From: Glycomyces niveus
GTDB taxonomy: Bacteria > Actinomycetota > Actinomycetes > Mycobacteriales > Micromonosporaceae
Assembly (NCBI RefSeq): GCF_017592475.1
Contig: NZ_JAGFNP010000010.1
Coordinates: 182,286 to 246,285 of the forward strand
Length of the DNA stretch: 64,000 bases
Reading direction: 5' to 3'
Position numbers and translations under genes: made by a program. The notes beneath the pieces were generated by a model. That model had not been told where the DNA came from, did not search any database, and saw nothing but the letters and a program-made list of their open reading frames with translations. The first letter of the stretch is position 1. Each line of letters opens with the position of its first letter. Below are positions 8,502 to 16,898 of the stretch, one piece after another.

Positions 8502-10145
8502 TCACCGCACGTCCCACACCGGCTCGTCGGACTCGACCACTTCGCCGTCGTTCTGGAACACCACGAACCGGTCGAAGCCGCGCGTGAACCAGCGGTCGTG
8601 CGTGACGGCCAGGACCGTCCCGTCGAACGCCTTGAGGCCCTGCTCGAGCGCCTCCGCCGAAGCCAGGTCGAGGTTGTCCGTCGGCTCGTCGAGGAGTAGG
8701 CAGGTCGCGCCCGAGAGCTCCAGGAGCAGCACCATGAACCGCGCCTGCTGCCCGCCCGACAGCGTCTTGAAATCCTGTTCGGACTGTCCGGTGAGCTCAT
8801 AGCGGTTGAGGGCGCTCATGGCCTTCGACCGGTCGAGCGAGGGCCGGTCCTCGTCGCCCTCCCAAAGGATCTCCCGGAGCGTGCGCCCGTCGAACTCCGG
8901 ATGCTCGTGCGTCTGCGAGAAGTGCCCCGGATACACGCGCGCGCCCAACCGCGCGACACCGCTGTGCCGCACCGGGTCGAGCCGCCGCTTCCCCGCGACC
9001 CCGGCCTCCGGATCCGAGCCGCCCTGCGCGAGCAGGCGCAGGAAGTGGCTCTTGCCGGTCCCGTTGGCGCCCAGGACCGCCACCCGGTCCCCGTACCAGA
9101 CCTCCAGGTCGAACGGGAACGTCAGGTCCTCCAGCTCCAACTGCTCGCAGACCACCGCACGCTTGCCGGTGCGCCCGCCCTCGAGCTTCACCCGGATGTC
9201 CTGCTCGCGCGGCGGCGACGGCGGCGGCCCCGCCTCCTCGAACTTCTGCAGCCGCGTCTGCGCGGCCCGGTACCGGGAGGCCATGTCGGCGTTGTACGCG
9301 GCCTTGTTCTTGTACATGAGCATCAGCTCGCGCAGCTTGTGATGCTCCTCGTCCCAACGACGGCGCAGCTCCTCGAACCGCTCGTGCCGCGCCGCGCGAG
9401 CGCCGTGCCAGCTCGCGAACCCGCCGCCGTGCGTCCAGGTCGTGCCCGCCTCGAGCGTCACGATCGAACCCGCCGCGTTCGCCAGCACCTCCCTGTCGTG
9501 CGAGACGAACAGGATCGACTTGGGCGAGTCCCGGATCGCCGCCTCCAGCTCCCGCTTCGCCGGGACGTCGAGGAAGTTGTCCGGTTCGTCCAGCACCAGC
9601 ACCTCGTCGCGGCCCTGCAGCAGCAGCTGCAGGGCGAACCGCTTCTGCTCCCCGCCCGACAGCGTCCTGAGAGGACGGTCTTGCACCGCTTCCCAGGACC
9701 GGCCCAAGATCGAGACCGCGACCGTGTCGCACAACACGTCGAACTCGTACCCGCCGATCTCGCCGTAGTCCGCGAGCGCCTGCGCGTACGCCAACTGCTC
9801 GTCCGATCCGCCGCCGCCCATGCGCGACTCGGCCCGCTCCAAACGCGCTGCGGCCGTGCGCACCTGCGGCGGGGCCAGCTCGATCGCCAGGCGCCGCAAC
9901 GACTGCTCGCCCTCCCGCATGCCCACGAGCTGCCGCATCACACCGAGCCCGCCCGCGTGCGAGACCGTGCCCGCGTCCGGGGCGAGCACGCCCGTCACGA
10001 TGTTCAGCAGCGTCGTCTTCCCCGCGCCGTTCGCGCCGATGAGCGCGACCTTCGCGCCCTCGCCGACACGGAACGACACGTCGTCGAACAGGACGGTGCC
10101 GTCGCTGAGGCCGTACCGCACGCCGGAGAGGTCCACGAATCCCAT
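8502..10145 (-). CDS. ABC-F family ATPase
   Basis: This 547-residue protein has two ABC domains and no membrane segments. The first has GANGAGKTT, LSGGEQKRF and LDEPDNFLD. The second has GANGTGKSHF, LSGGQQARF and LDEPTDNLD. ABC-F proteins bind the ribosome and either adjust translation or protect against antibiotics; which applies here cannot be decided. Between the domains is a charged helical linker rich in Arg and Glu, as expected. The ATG at 10145 gives MGFVDLSG; the open frame runs further upstream, but that extension lacks family character. Confidence 0.93.
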   Translation of the reverse strand: MGFVDLSGVRYGLSDGTVLFDDVSFRVGEGAKVALIGANGAGKTTLLNIVTGVLAPDAGTVSHAGGLGVMRQLVGMREGEQSLRRLAIELAPPQVRTAAARLERAESRMGGGGSDEQLAYAQALADYGEIGGYEFDVLCDTVAVSILGRSWEAVQDRPLRTLSGGEQKRFALQLLLQGRDEVLVLDEPDNFLDVPAKRELEAAIRDSPKSILFVSHDREVLANAAGSIVTLEAGTTWTHGGGFASWHGARAARHERFEELRRRWDEEHHKLRELMLMYKNKAAYNADMASRYRAAQTRLQKFEEAGPPPSPPREQDIRVKLEGGRTGKRAVVCEQLELEDLTFPFDLEVWYGDRVAVLGANGTGKSHFLRLLAQGGSDPEAGVAGKRRLDPVRHSGVARLGARVYPGHFSQTHEHPEFDGRTLREILWEGDEDRPSLDRSKAMSALNRYELTGQSEQDFKTLSGGQQARFMVLLLELSGATCLLLDEPTDNLDLASAEALEQGLKAFDGTVLAVTHDRWFTRGFDRFVVFQNDGEVVESDEPVWDVR

Positions 10146-10230
10146 GCACCGATTCTGTGCGGCCAACGGCACGTCGTCAAAGTCATTTGCCGTGTTGGAT
10201 TCGCTGGGGTCCACTGCCTACGCTGGACGC

Positions 10231-10383
10231 ATGAACGACACCCCTGACCCGAACGGACCCGGGCGGAAGCGCCGCTTCTGGCGCCCGAGCTCGGCGAGTG
10301 AATGGGTCGAGCTGGCGATCTACGTCTTCTTCGCCCTCATCGCCCTGCTGGCCGGCGTCGGCTGGCTCGTCGCCCGGCTGTGA
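10231..10383 (+). CDS. Small single-pass membrane protein
   Basis: This 50-codon frame from ATG 10231 has a polar basic first half (GRKRRFWRP) and a clean transmembrane segment, IYVFFALIALLAGVGWLVAR. It is probably a real small membrane protein with the N terminus inside. No strong ribosome-binding site is visible, and its last 64 bases overlap the converging 3' end of the AraC-type gene. Function unknown. Confidence 0.5.
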   Translation: MNDTPDPNGPGRKRRFWRPSSASEWVELAIYVFFALIALLAGVGWLVARL

Positions 10384-11273
10384 CCGGCGTCGATGGCGAC
10401 CCGCTGTGACCGGTAGGCGCGCGGGCTCACCCCCCGGTGGCGCTTGAACGCCGTGGAGAACGCGAACGCGTCCCGGTAGCCGACCGCCGCCGCCGCCTTC
10501 GCCACCGGCACGCCCGGATCGGCGAGCAGGTCCGCGGCCAGCTCCATCCGGTGCTCGGCCACGTACCGCAGCGGCGGCTGCGCCATGACCGCGGTGAACC
10601 GCTTCGCGAAATGCGCGCGCGACACGTTCGCCTCGGCCGCAAGGGCTTCCACCGTCCACGCCCGCTGCGGGGCGCGGTGGACAGCCGCCAGCGCGGGCCC
10701 CACGACGGGGTCGAGCGCGCCCAGGTACCAGCCGGGCGCGGCGGCCTCCTGCCGGTCGAACCAGCATCCGAGAGTGCACACGAGGCCCCAGTCGAGGATC
10801 CGGTCGAGCATCGCCTGCCCGCCGGGCGCGTGCGCGCGGGCGAGGGCGACGCGCATCGAGTGGAGCCACAGCACGTCTTCGACCTCTTCGTCCAGGACGA
10901 GCGCTTCGGGCAGTGCGCGCAGGAGCCGCTGGTGCCGCGCCCCGGCGGGGCGGTAGACGCCTGCGACGAGCACGGTGGCCGCCGTTTCCTCTTGCGGCGC
11001 TTCGCTGATGGCGAGTGCCGGGAGCGGCCGGTCGAGGGTCGCGGCGGTGTCGGCGAGGTCGAAGGGGACGCGGGCGATCGCGGTCGAGCCGGCGGTGAGC
11101 CGGTGGCGGGCGCCGTCGGGGAGCACGAGTTCGGCGTGCCCGGAGACGGCGGTGACCATGGTCAGAGGCGCGTCGCCGTCGAAGCGCAGGCGCCAGGGCG
11201 GGGCGAGCGCGGCCCGGTGGGCCGAGGCGCCGTCGGAGCGGATGTCGGCGAGCATGTCGCTGAGCGGGTCCAT
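10320..11273 (-). CDS. AraC-family transcriptional regulator 1 (cupin sensor domain)
   Basis: This 317-residue protein starts MDPLSDMLADIR at ATG 11273. Residues about 1-180 form an AraC-binding cupin-like domain, including LDWGLVCTLGCWFDR. Residues about 195-290 contain two helix-turn-helices (ALAAEANVSRAHFAKRF and KAAAAVGYRDAFAFSTAFKR). It is divergent from the flavodoxin-like oxidoreductase at 11394 with a 120-base gap, the classic layout for a regulator and its target. It is a close paralogue of the AraC gene at 14352. The last 25 or so residues run past the usual family end and overlap the small membrane gene. Confidence 0.92.
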   Translation of the reverse strand: MDPLSDMLADIRSDGASAHRAALAPPWRLRFDGDAPLTMVTAVSGHAELVLPDGARHRLTAGSTAIARVPFDLADTAATLDRPLPALAISEAPQEETAATVLVAGVYRPAGARHQRLLRALPEALVLDEEVEDVLWLHSMRVALARAHAPGGQAMLDRILDWGLVCTLGCWFDRQEAAAPGWYLGALDPVVGPALAAVHRAPQRAWTVEALAAEANVSRAHFAKRFTAVMAQPPLRYVAEHRMELAADLLADPGVPVAKAAAAVGYRDAFAFSTAFKRHRGVSPRAYRSQRVAIDAGHSRATSQPTPASRAMRAKKT

Positions 11274-11393
11274 GTCCGCAACGGTAGACGATCGCAAAGG
11301 TTTTCCCGGTTCTCGGCCATGGTCCGTCTGCGGGACCGGGGTTGTACTGGAGGGGCGCCGCCACCGCGGCGGCGCGCCGAACAGGAGGCCCTT

Positions 11394-12005
11394 GTGGACG
11401 TTCAACCGACTGCGCTCATCGTCGTCGCACACCACCGCGCCGATTCGCTCACTGCCGCCCTCGCCCGCCGCGCTGCGGCCCGCCTCGAGGCCGCGGGGTA
11501 CTGGGTCGACCTGCTCGACCTGCACCGGGAGGGCTTCGACCCGCGGCACCGGGTCGAGGACGAGCCCGACTACGGGAACCGCGACAAGCGGTACTCCGAC
11601 GAGGTGTACGCCCATGCCGAGCGGGTGCTGGCGGCCGACGTCATCGCCGCGGTGTTCCCGGTGTGGTGGTTCGGGTTGCCGGCCTTGCTGAAAGGCTGGA
11701 TCGACCGGGTCTGGAACTACGGACTCACGTACGGGCGGCGCGAGAAGCCCATGGCGGGCAAGCGGATGCTGTGGGTCGGGCTGGCCGGGCTGGCCGAGGA
11801 CGATCCGAACTCGGACCTCACCCGGGCACTGCTGGACGGGGCGCTGCGGCGCGGCATCGCGGAGTTCTGCGACATCACCGACGTGCATACGTTGGCGCTG
11901 TTCGACTCCGAGGCGCAGGGCCTGGTCGGAGCGGCGCGGGAGCGGCATTACGCGGCGTTGGAGGCCCGTGCGGACGAGGCGGTGGACAAGCTCGTGGCGG
12001 GGTGA
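11394..12005 (+). CDS. Flavodoxin-fold NAD(P)H oxidoreductase 1
   Basis: This 203-residue protein of the KefF/MdaB/quinone-reductase-like family binds FMN or FAD and reduces quinones or similar acceptors with NAD(P)H. Visible family motifs are VVAHHRADSLT near the N terminus, VFPVWWFGLPALLKGWIDRV and GKRMLWVGLAG. The GTG at 11394 is set by AGGAGG five bases upstream. It is divergent from AraC regulator 1 and is followed by the P450-ferredoxin pair. A close paralogue lies at 13591-14244. Confidence 0.92.
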   Translation: MDVQPTALIVVAHHRADSLTAALARRAAARLEAAGYWVDLLDLHREGFDPRHRVEDEPDYGNRDKRYSDEVYAHAERVLAADVIAAVFPVWWFGLPALLKGWIDRVWNYGLTYGRREKPMAGKRMLWVGLAGLAEDDPNSDLTRALLDGALRRGIAEFCDITDVHTLALFDSEAQGLVGAARERHYAALEARADEAVDKLVAG

Positions 12006-12014
12006 TCGAGGGGC

Positions 12015-12056
12015 TTGCGCCCTTTTGCGTATATACGTATAGTGTATCTATACGTA
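12015..12056 (+). promoter_or_regulatory. Promoter with perfect inverted-repeat operator before the P450-ferredoxin operon
   Basis: A candidate -35 TTGCGC (12015-12020) lies 17 bases before a -10 TATAGT (12038-12043). Across the -10 is a perfect inverted repeat, TACGTATAG - TGTAT - CTATACGTA, at 12034-12056. The patch is strikingly AT-rich for this genome. An operator covering the -10 suggests repression by a dimeric regulator, of TetR or PadR size; neither family is encoded nearby. Confidence 0.6.
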
Positions 12057-12098
12057 GGTCGCGCGGGGCGCGGCCGGAACACCACCGAGGAGACACCG

Positions 12099-13340
12099 AT
12101 GTCAACACCCGCCGACGCTGCCGTGTCAACCGGCGACATCCCCTACGGCATCCCCCTCGAACGCGACCACCCGTTCGACCCGCCCGCCGCCGTCATGGCC
12201 CTGCACCGCGGGAGCGAGATGCGGCGCATGCGCTACTACCCCGAGGGCCGCCTGGGCTGGCTCGTCACCAGCCACCGCCTGGCGCGCAAGGTCCTGGCCG
12301 ACACCCGGTTCAGCTCGACCCTCGGCGGCCCCGCGCAGGTGCCGATCCCCATGCCCGGTGTTGAGGCCTACCTCGACTTCGAGGGCGACTTCCCGCTCAC
12401 CCCGGGCATGTTCATCGAGATGGACCCGCCCGACCACACCCGCCTGCGCCGCAAGCTCACCGGCGTGTTCACCGTCAAGCGGATGAAGCAGCTCGAGCCG
12501 CGCATCGCCGAGCACGTCAACGAGCGCCTGGACGCCCTCGCGGCCGGGCCGCGCCCGGCCGACCTCGTGCGCGAATTCGCGGTCCCGGTGCCCGCCATGA
12601 TGATCTGCGAACTGCTGGGCGTCCCGTACGGGCAGCGTGAGCGGTTCGAGGCGGACGCGAGGGCGATCTTCACGACCGACGAGACCGGTGAGGGCAAGCA
12701 GCGGGCCATGCTGAACCTCTTCGCGTTCATCGGCGAACTGGTGGCCGCCAAGCGGGCGGACCCCACCGACGACCTGCTCTCCGACCTCGCCGCCGACGCC
12801 GACCTGACGGACGAGGAGGTGGCGGGCATGGCGATCCTCCTGCTCGTCGCCGGGCACGAGACCACCGCCAAGATGCTCGCCCTGGGCACCATGGCGCTCT
12901 TGGAGAACCGCGACCAGTGGGACCTGCTGCGCGAGCGGCCCGAGCTCATGGCCGGGGGCGTGGAGGAGCTGCTGCGCTACCTCACGATCATCCACACCGG
13001 ACTCATCCGGCAGGTCAAGGAGGACTTCGAGTTCGAAGGGCACCAGATCAAGGCGCGCGAGTACGTCACGGTCTACGTGCAGACCGCCAACCGCGACGAG
13101 GCGCACTTCATCGAGCCCGAGAAGCTGGACGTTACCGGGGACGCCAAGGGACACTTGACGTTCGGGCACGGCGTGCACCAGTGCCTCGGGCAGCAGCTGG
13201 CGCGCATGGAGATGCGCATCGCGTTCGCCGGGCTCATCGAGCGGTTCCCCGGCCTGCGGTTGGCGGTGCCCGCCGCGGAGGTGCCGCTGGTGACCGGGCA
13301 GAGCTTCTACGGCGTCGCCGAACTCCCGGTGACCTGGTAA
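12099..13340 (+). CDS. Cytochrome P450 paired with ferredoxin
   Basis: This 413-residue P450 has the I-helix AGHETT from about residue 251, the K-helix EELLRY and the haem loop FGHGVHQCLGQ with the cysteine near residue 362. The ATG at 12099 follows GAGGAG by six bases. The ferredoxin gene starts nine bases after its stop, so the electron donor is built in. It lies between the two oxidoreductase genes and is controlled by the operator at 12034. The substrate is unknown; inducible xenobiotic or fatty-acid oxidation is one possibility. Confidence 0.96.
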   Translation: MSTPADAAVSTGDIPYGIPLERDHPFDPPAAVMALHRGSEMRRMRYYPEGRLGWLVTSHRLARKVLADTRFSSTLGGPAQVPIPMPGVEAYLDFEGDFPLTPGMFIEMDPPDHTRLRRKLTGVFTVKRMKQLEPRIAEHVNERLDALAAGPRPADLVREFAVPVPAMMICELLGVPYGQRERFEADARAIFTTDETGEGKQRAMLNLFAFIGELVAAKRADPTDDLLSDLAADADLTDEEVAGMAILLLVAGHETTAKMLALGTMALLENRDQWDLLRERPELMAGGVEELLRYLTIIHTGLIRQVKEDFEFEGHQIKAREYVTVYVQTANRDEAHFIEPEKLDVTGDAKGHLTFGHGVHQCLGQQLARMEMRIAFAGLIERFPGLRLAVPAAEVPLVTGQSFYGVAELPVTW

Positions 13341-13349
13341 GGAGGACCC

Positions 13350-13544
13350 ATGGTGAGGATCGTCGCCGACACGGAGGCGTGTGCGAGTTCGGGCATGTGC
13401 GCGCTGACCGCACCGGAGTACTTCGACCAGGACGACGAGGACGGCCGCGTCGTGCTCCTGGCGGACGAGGCCGAGGACTGCGACGGCGAGGTGGCCGACG
13501 CGGTGCGCCTGTGCCCGGCGGGCGCGCTCCGCCTCGAATCCTGA
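13350..13544 (+). CDS. 3Fe-4S ferredoxin, P450 redox partner
   Basis: This 64-residue cytoplasmic ferredoxin has cysteines in CASSGMC near residue 11 and a CPAGAL near residue 54. This is the pattern of the single-cluster 3Fe-4S ferredoxins that feed electrons to actinobacterial P450s. The rest is acidic (DQDDEDG), as expected for docking. An AAGGAGG-like site lies just before the ATG, and the gene follows the P450 by nine bases. Confidence 0.94.
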   Translation: MVRIVADTEACASSGMCALTAPEYFDQDDEDGRVVLLADEAEDCDGEVADAVRLCPAGALRLES

Positions 13545-13590
13545 AGCCCGGCACCGCTGCACCGCGAGGCGACAGCGGGTGCCGTCGTCC

Positions 13591-14244
13591 TCAGTCGAGC
13601 GCGAGGAACTTCTCTAGGTGCTCGACGGCCCGGCGGTCGAGCGCCGCGTAGTGGGCGACCCGCTGCCCGCCCGTCAGTGCCTCGCCCTTGGTGAGATTCC
13701 CTTCGGCGTCGACGATCTGCGGCTCGCCCTCGGCGTCCGGCAGCACCGCCACGGCGGCGTCGGTGATCCCGCTGTAGAAGGAGATGCCATCGCGCAGTGT
13801 GCGATCGAGGATGTCCTGCAGCGAGGCCCAGTACTCGTCGCCTTCGGGGGCGCCCGCCGTCCCGATCCACAGCATCCGCTTCCCCGCGAGCCGGGGCTTG
13901 CTGCGCCCGTAGGAGAAGCCGTAGTTCCAGACCCGGTCGATCCATCCCTTGAGGAGGGCGGGCAACCCGTTCCAGTAGACGGGGAACACCGAGATGATGA
14001 GATCGGCGGCGAGGATCCGGTCCATGTGCGCCCGCGCCTCCGCGGAGTAGACCTTCTCGCGGTCGTCCCAGTCCGGCTGGTCCTCCACGGTCATGCGCGG
14101 GTCGAAGCCCTCGGCGCGCAGGTCGAGCAGGTCGACGGCGTACCCGGCCTCTTCGAGCCGCGCTGCCGCGACCGATCCGATGTGGGCGGTGAGCGAGTCG
14201 GCGCGGTGGTGCGAGACGACGACGAGCGCGGTCCGTCCGGTCAT
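13591..14244 (-). CDS. Flavodoxin-fold NAD(P)H oxidoreductase 2
   Basis: This 217-residue paralogue of the 11394 gene shares HHRADSLTA, GLPALLKGWIDRVWNYG and GKRMLWIGTAG with it, but carries a short insert near the C terminus (DAEGNLTKGEALTGG). Predicted FMN/FAD quinone or dye reductase. The ATG at 14244 has GGAGG five bases upstream. It is convergent with the ferredoxin gene and divergent from AraC regulator 2, mirroring the first pair. Confidence 0.92.
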   Translation of the reverse strand: MTGRTALVVVSHHRADSLTAHIGSVAAARLEEAGYAVDLLDLRAEGFDPRMTVEDQPDWDDREKVYSAEARAHMDRILAADLIISVFPVYWNGLPALLKGWIDRVWNYGFSYGRSKPRLAGKRMLWIGTAGAPEGDEYWASLQDILDRTLRDGISFYSGITDAAVAVLPDAEGEPQIVDAEGNLTKGEALTGGQRVAHYAALDRRAVEHLEKFLALD

Positions 14245-14351
14245 GATGTCCTCCAAGCGGTGGTGGTGCCTGGATCCAGTACAGCCGCGAACGGGTGGAC
14301 GCGCGATGGCCGGAACGCTCCGATCCATGCGTGTGCGTCTACGATTGGCGG

Positions 14352-15290
14352 ATGGACCCGCTCAGTGAACTCCTCGGAGGCATCCGCGCCGAAGGCGCCA
14401 TCCTCAGCGACGCGATCCTCAAGGCCCCGTGGGTGGTCAGCTTCGACGACAGGGCCCCCTTGACGATGGTCACCGTGGCGCGCGGCGGCGGCGGGGTGCT
14501 CCTGCTCCACGACGGCACCCGAGTCGCGCTCAAGGCCGGGCAGACCGCCGTCGTGAGCGGGGGTGAGCCGTTCCGCATGGCAGACGAAGCCGCCTCGGTC
14601 GACCGCCCCCACCTCGAATACTGGCTCACCTGCTTCGACCCCGAGGCCTGCGCGGAAGCGGCGGTGTCGCAACCCATCGGCGGCGAAGGCGAGGCCACGG
14701 CCCTGTTCGTGGGCGCCTACCGGGCTTCGGGCCGCCGCCACGAACGCCTCCTGCGCGCCCTCCCGCCCGTCCTGGTCATCGACGACGACTCCGACATCTG
14801 CATCTGGCTCGACTCGTCGGCCGCCGACTTCGCCAGCCGCAAGCCCGGCACCCAGGCGTTCATCGACCGCCTCTTCGACTGGGGCCTCGTCTGCACCCTC
14901 CGCGCCTGGTTCGACCAGCAGGGAACCCAGGCCCCCGTCTGGTACCGCGGCTTCGCCGATCCCGTTGCGGGACCGGCCCTCGAAGCGATCCACACCCGGC
15001 CCGCGAACCCCTGGACCGTCGCCGGCCTCGCAGGTGAGGCCGGCGTCTCCCGCGCCCTGCTCGCCAAGCGCTTCAACGAGATCATGGGCGAACCGCCCCT
15101 CACCTACCTCACCGAATGGCGCATGCAGCTCGCCGAAGAACTCCTCGCCGACCCCGACCTCACCGTGGCCCAAGTGGCCCGCCGCATCGGCTACGCCGAC
15201 CAGTTCGGCTTCAGCAACGCCTTCAAACGCCGCAAAGGCAAGAGCCCCAGTGAATACCGAAAAACGACAGGCGTGCTCGCCACGCTTTGA
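14352..15290 (+). CDS. AraC-family transcriptional regulator 2 (cupin sensor domain)
   Basis: This 312-residue paralogue of the 10320-11273 regulator starts MDPLSELLGGIR and shares APLTMVTV, LFDWGLVCTLRAWFDQ and the C-terminal double helix-turn-helix (GLAGEAGVSRALLAKRF, ARRIGYADQFGFSNAFKR). It is divergent from oxidoreductase 2 with a 107-base gap and presumably controls it. The effector is unknown; regulators of this type next to quinone reductases often respond to electrophiles, which is inference here. Confidence 0.92.
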   Translation: MDPLSELLGGIRAEGAILSDAILKAPWVVSFDDRAPLTMVTVARGGGGVLLLHDGTRVALKAGQTAVVSGGEPFRMADEAASVDRPHLEYWLTCFDPEACAEAAVSQPIGGEGEATALFVGAYRASGRRHERLLRALPPVLVIDDDSDICIWLDSSAADFASRKPGTQAFIDRLFDWGLVCTLRAWFDQQGTQAPVWYRGFADPVAGPALEAIHTRPANPWTVAGLAGEAGVSRALLAKRFNEIMGEPPLTYLTEWRMQLAEELLADPDLTVAQVARRIGYADQFGFSNAFKRRKGKSPSEYRKTTGVLATL

Positions 15291-15305
15291 CCACCGCCGC
15301 AAGTG

Positions 15306-15847
15306 ATATCGGATACGCGACTGCCAGAGCGGCGCGTCGTTCCCGGGCAAGGACCGACCGGTCGAGCGCTTCGTCGACACGATCCTGCGGGCTGAGACCT
15401 CAGCCGGGCCGATGATGCTCGTAGTCGAGGCGCAGAACAAGGAAGACGAATCGAGGATCCGCAGCTGGGCCTACTACCTCAGCTATCTCGAGAACAAGTA
15501 CCAGATCCCAGCTGTGCTGCTCGTCGTCACGCCGAGCGCCGCGACCGCCCGATCCACACCACGGCGCGCGCCTCGCCGAGCTGACGGAAGTCGGTCTCGG
15601 CGAAGGTTGCGCCAGAGAAATCTGGAGGAACATCATGCAGACCATGACCTACGAATGGGGCTCCGGGCTCGCCCGCAAGTCGGCCGCCGACCATGTCGCC
15701 GGGCTGGTGCTCAGAATCCTGAACGACCGCGGGATCCACTTGGATTCGGATCTCCGGGCGCGTATCGAGCGGTGCCAGGACCTCGAGATGCTCGACGCCT
15801 GGGCCGTGCGGGCGTCGACGGTGGATCAGGCCGAGGACCTTTTCTAG
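15306..15847 (+). pseudogene. Decayed Rpn/PD-(D/E)XK-like hypothetical gene
   Basis: Two in-series fragments in different frames match one actinobacterial protein family known to me from Streptomyces. The first (about 15330-15550) reads RPVERFVDTILRAE, then MMLVVEAQNKED and SWAYYLSYLENKYQIPAVLLVV. The second (about 15562-15847) reads ARLAELTEVGLGEGCAREIW and ends LDAWAVRASTVDQAEDLF. The N terminus and roughly the middle third are missing, and the frame changes between them. A small frame from ATG 15635 is just the tail of this relic. The family is nuclease-like (conserved E-A-Q core); this copy is surely inactive. Confidence 0.7.
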
Positions 15848-16770
15848 CGGTCGGTTCGGAGCCACCAATGGGCTCCTAGGCCCTCCGGATCGGTGAGCCT
15901 TGCTGCAGCGCTGGCTTCTGCCAGCGCTTCGGCGTATCCGACGGGATTCTGGAACGCCAGGTGGATCGGCGGCAGGGACGCGTCGAGGCCGAGCCGCCGG
16001 AGGGCCTCCCGCTGGGGCTCGCGGCGATCGCAGTCGATGGCGTCGACGGCGACATGCGCGGTGATGTCGCGGGTCGCATCCGGGATCGGGGGGACCTCTC
16101 GGCCGTCCCTGAAACCGCTCATGGTGCCGGCGGCGGGCCGGTGGTCCTTCATGTGGCCGTAGTCGATCGCGAGGGCGGTGCCCCGGGTGAGGCGGGCGGT
16201 GAGGCCGCGCCACTGGGCGTCGCGGGGCGCACCGATCTCGGCGCGCTCGCCTGGGGCGGTGATCGGCCACCACTCGGCGAGCCAGGCCGCGTCCTCGTCA
16301 TCGACCGGGTCGCCGAGGCGGGTCGCGCCGGTGCCGTCGACCTCCTCGTACCGGACCCGCCCGTCCGGATCCACCACGGCCACATCGCAAGGGACGTTGT
16401 CGAGCAGTTCGCAGGCGATGAGCAGGCCGTCCACCGCATCGGGCAGGTCGGGCCCCCAGGCGATGCGGTCGGGCAGGTGCGGCGGCTTCGGCCGCAGCTC
16501 CACGGCCGCGAGTCGGAAGCGGTCGTCGAGGAGGCCCGCGAGGCGTTCGAGGAGCTCGCCCCCGCCCGCCCCCACATCGAGGATCGTGAATCGGTCGGGG
16601 CGGCCGAGGCGGGCGTCCACGTCGTCGGCGAGGCGCGCGACCGCCTCCGCGAAGACCGGGGTCTGCGCGCTCGTCGCGAAATGGCGTCCCGGCAGCTCAC
16701 GCCGGTAGAACCCGCCCGGCCCGTACAGCGTCCGAGCCATCGCCGCGCTCCAGCGCTCGAACCCCGTCAT
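15844..16770 (-). CDS. SAM-dependent methyltransferase, MidA/NDUFAF7-like (DUF185)
   Basis: This 308-residue predicted cytoplasmic methyltransferase has the SAM-binding loop ILDVGAGGGELLE near residue 70. An N-terminal GPGGFYRRELPGRHFATSAQ is typical of the MidA-like family, and ACELLDNVPCDVA follows. The ATG at 16770 gives MTGFERWS, the family-like start; the frame extends to 16806. It is divergent from the DUF2520 gene, the same arrangement seen next to panC in related actinomycetes (family knowledge). Its 3' end touches the pseudogene tail. Confidence 0.88.
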   Translation of the reverse strand: MTGFERWSAAMARTLYGPGGFYRRELPGRHFATSAQTPVFAEAVARLADDVDARLGRPDRFTILDVGAGGGELLERLAGLLDDRFRLAAVELRPKPPHLPDRIAWGPDLPDAVDGLLIACELLDNVPCDVAVVDPDGRVRYEEVDGTGATRLGDPVDDEDAAWLAEWWPITAPGERAEIGAPRDAQWRGLTARLTRGTALAIDYGHMKDHRPAAGTMSGFRDGREVPPIPDATRDITAHVAVDAIDCDRREPQREALRRLGLDASLPPIHLAFQNPVGYAEALAEASAAARLTDPEGLGAHWWLRTDR

Positions 16771-16898
16771 GGCGCCGACCCTAGCGCCCCGAGTGAGAAT
16801 TGCCACTCGTAGCCTCCCGGACTGGCGTTAGCAATCCTGCGAAGCACAATTAACGCGTAAGCAATGACCGGTACCTCCACAAGGACTGGATCAGCATC

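Noticed and set aside
13350..13544. 2[4Fe-4S] or 2Fe-2S ferredoxin
   Set aside because: Only the CASSGMC and CP cysteines of the single 3Fe-4S type are in place.
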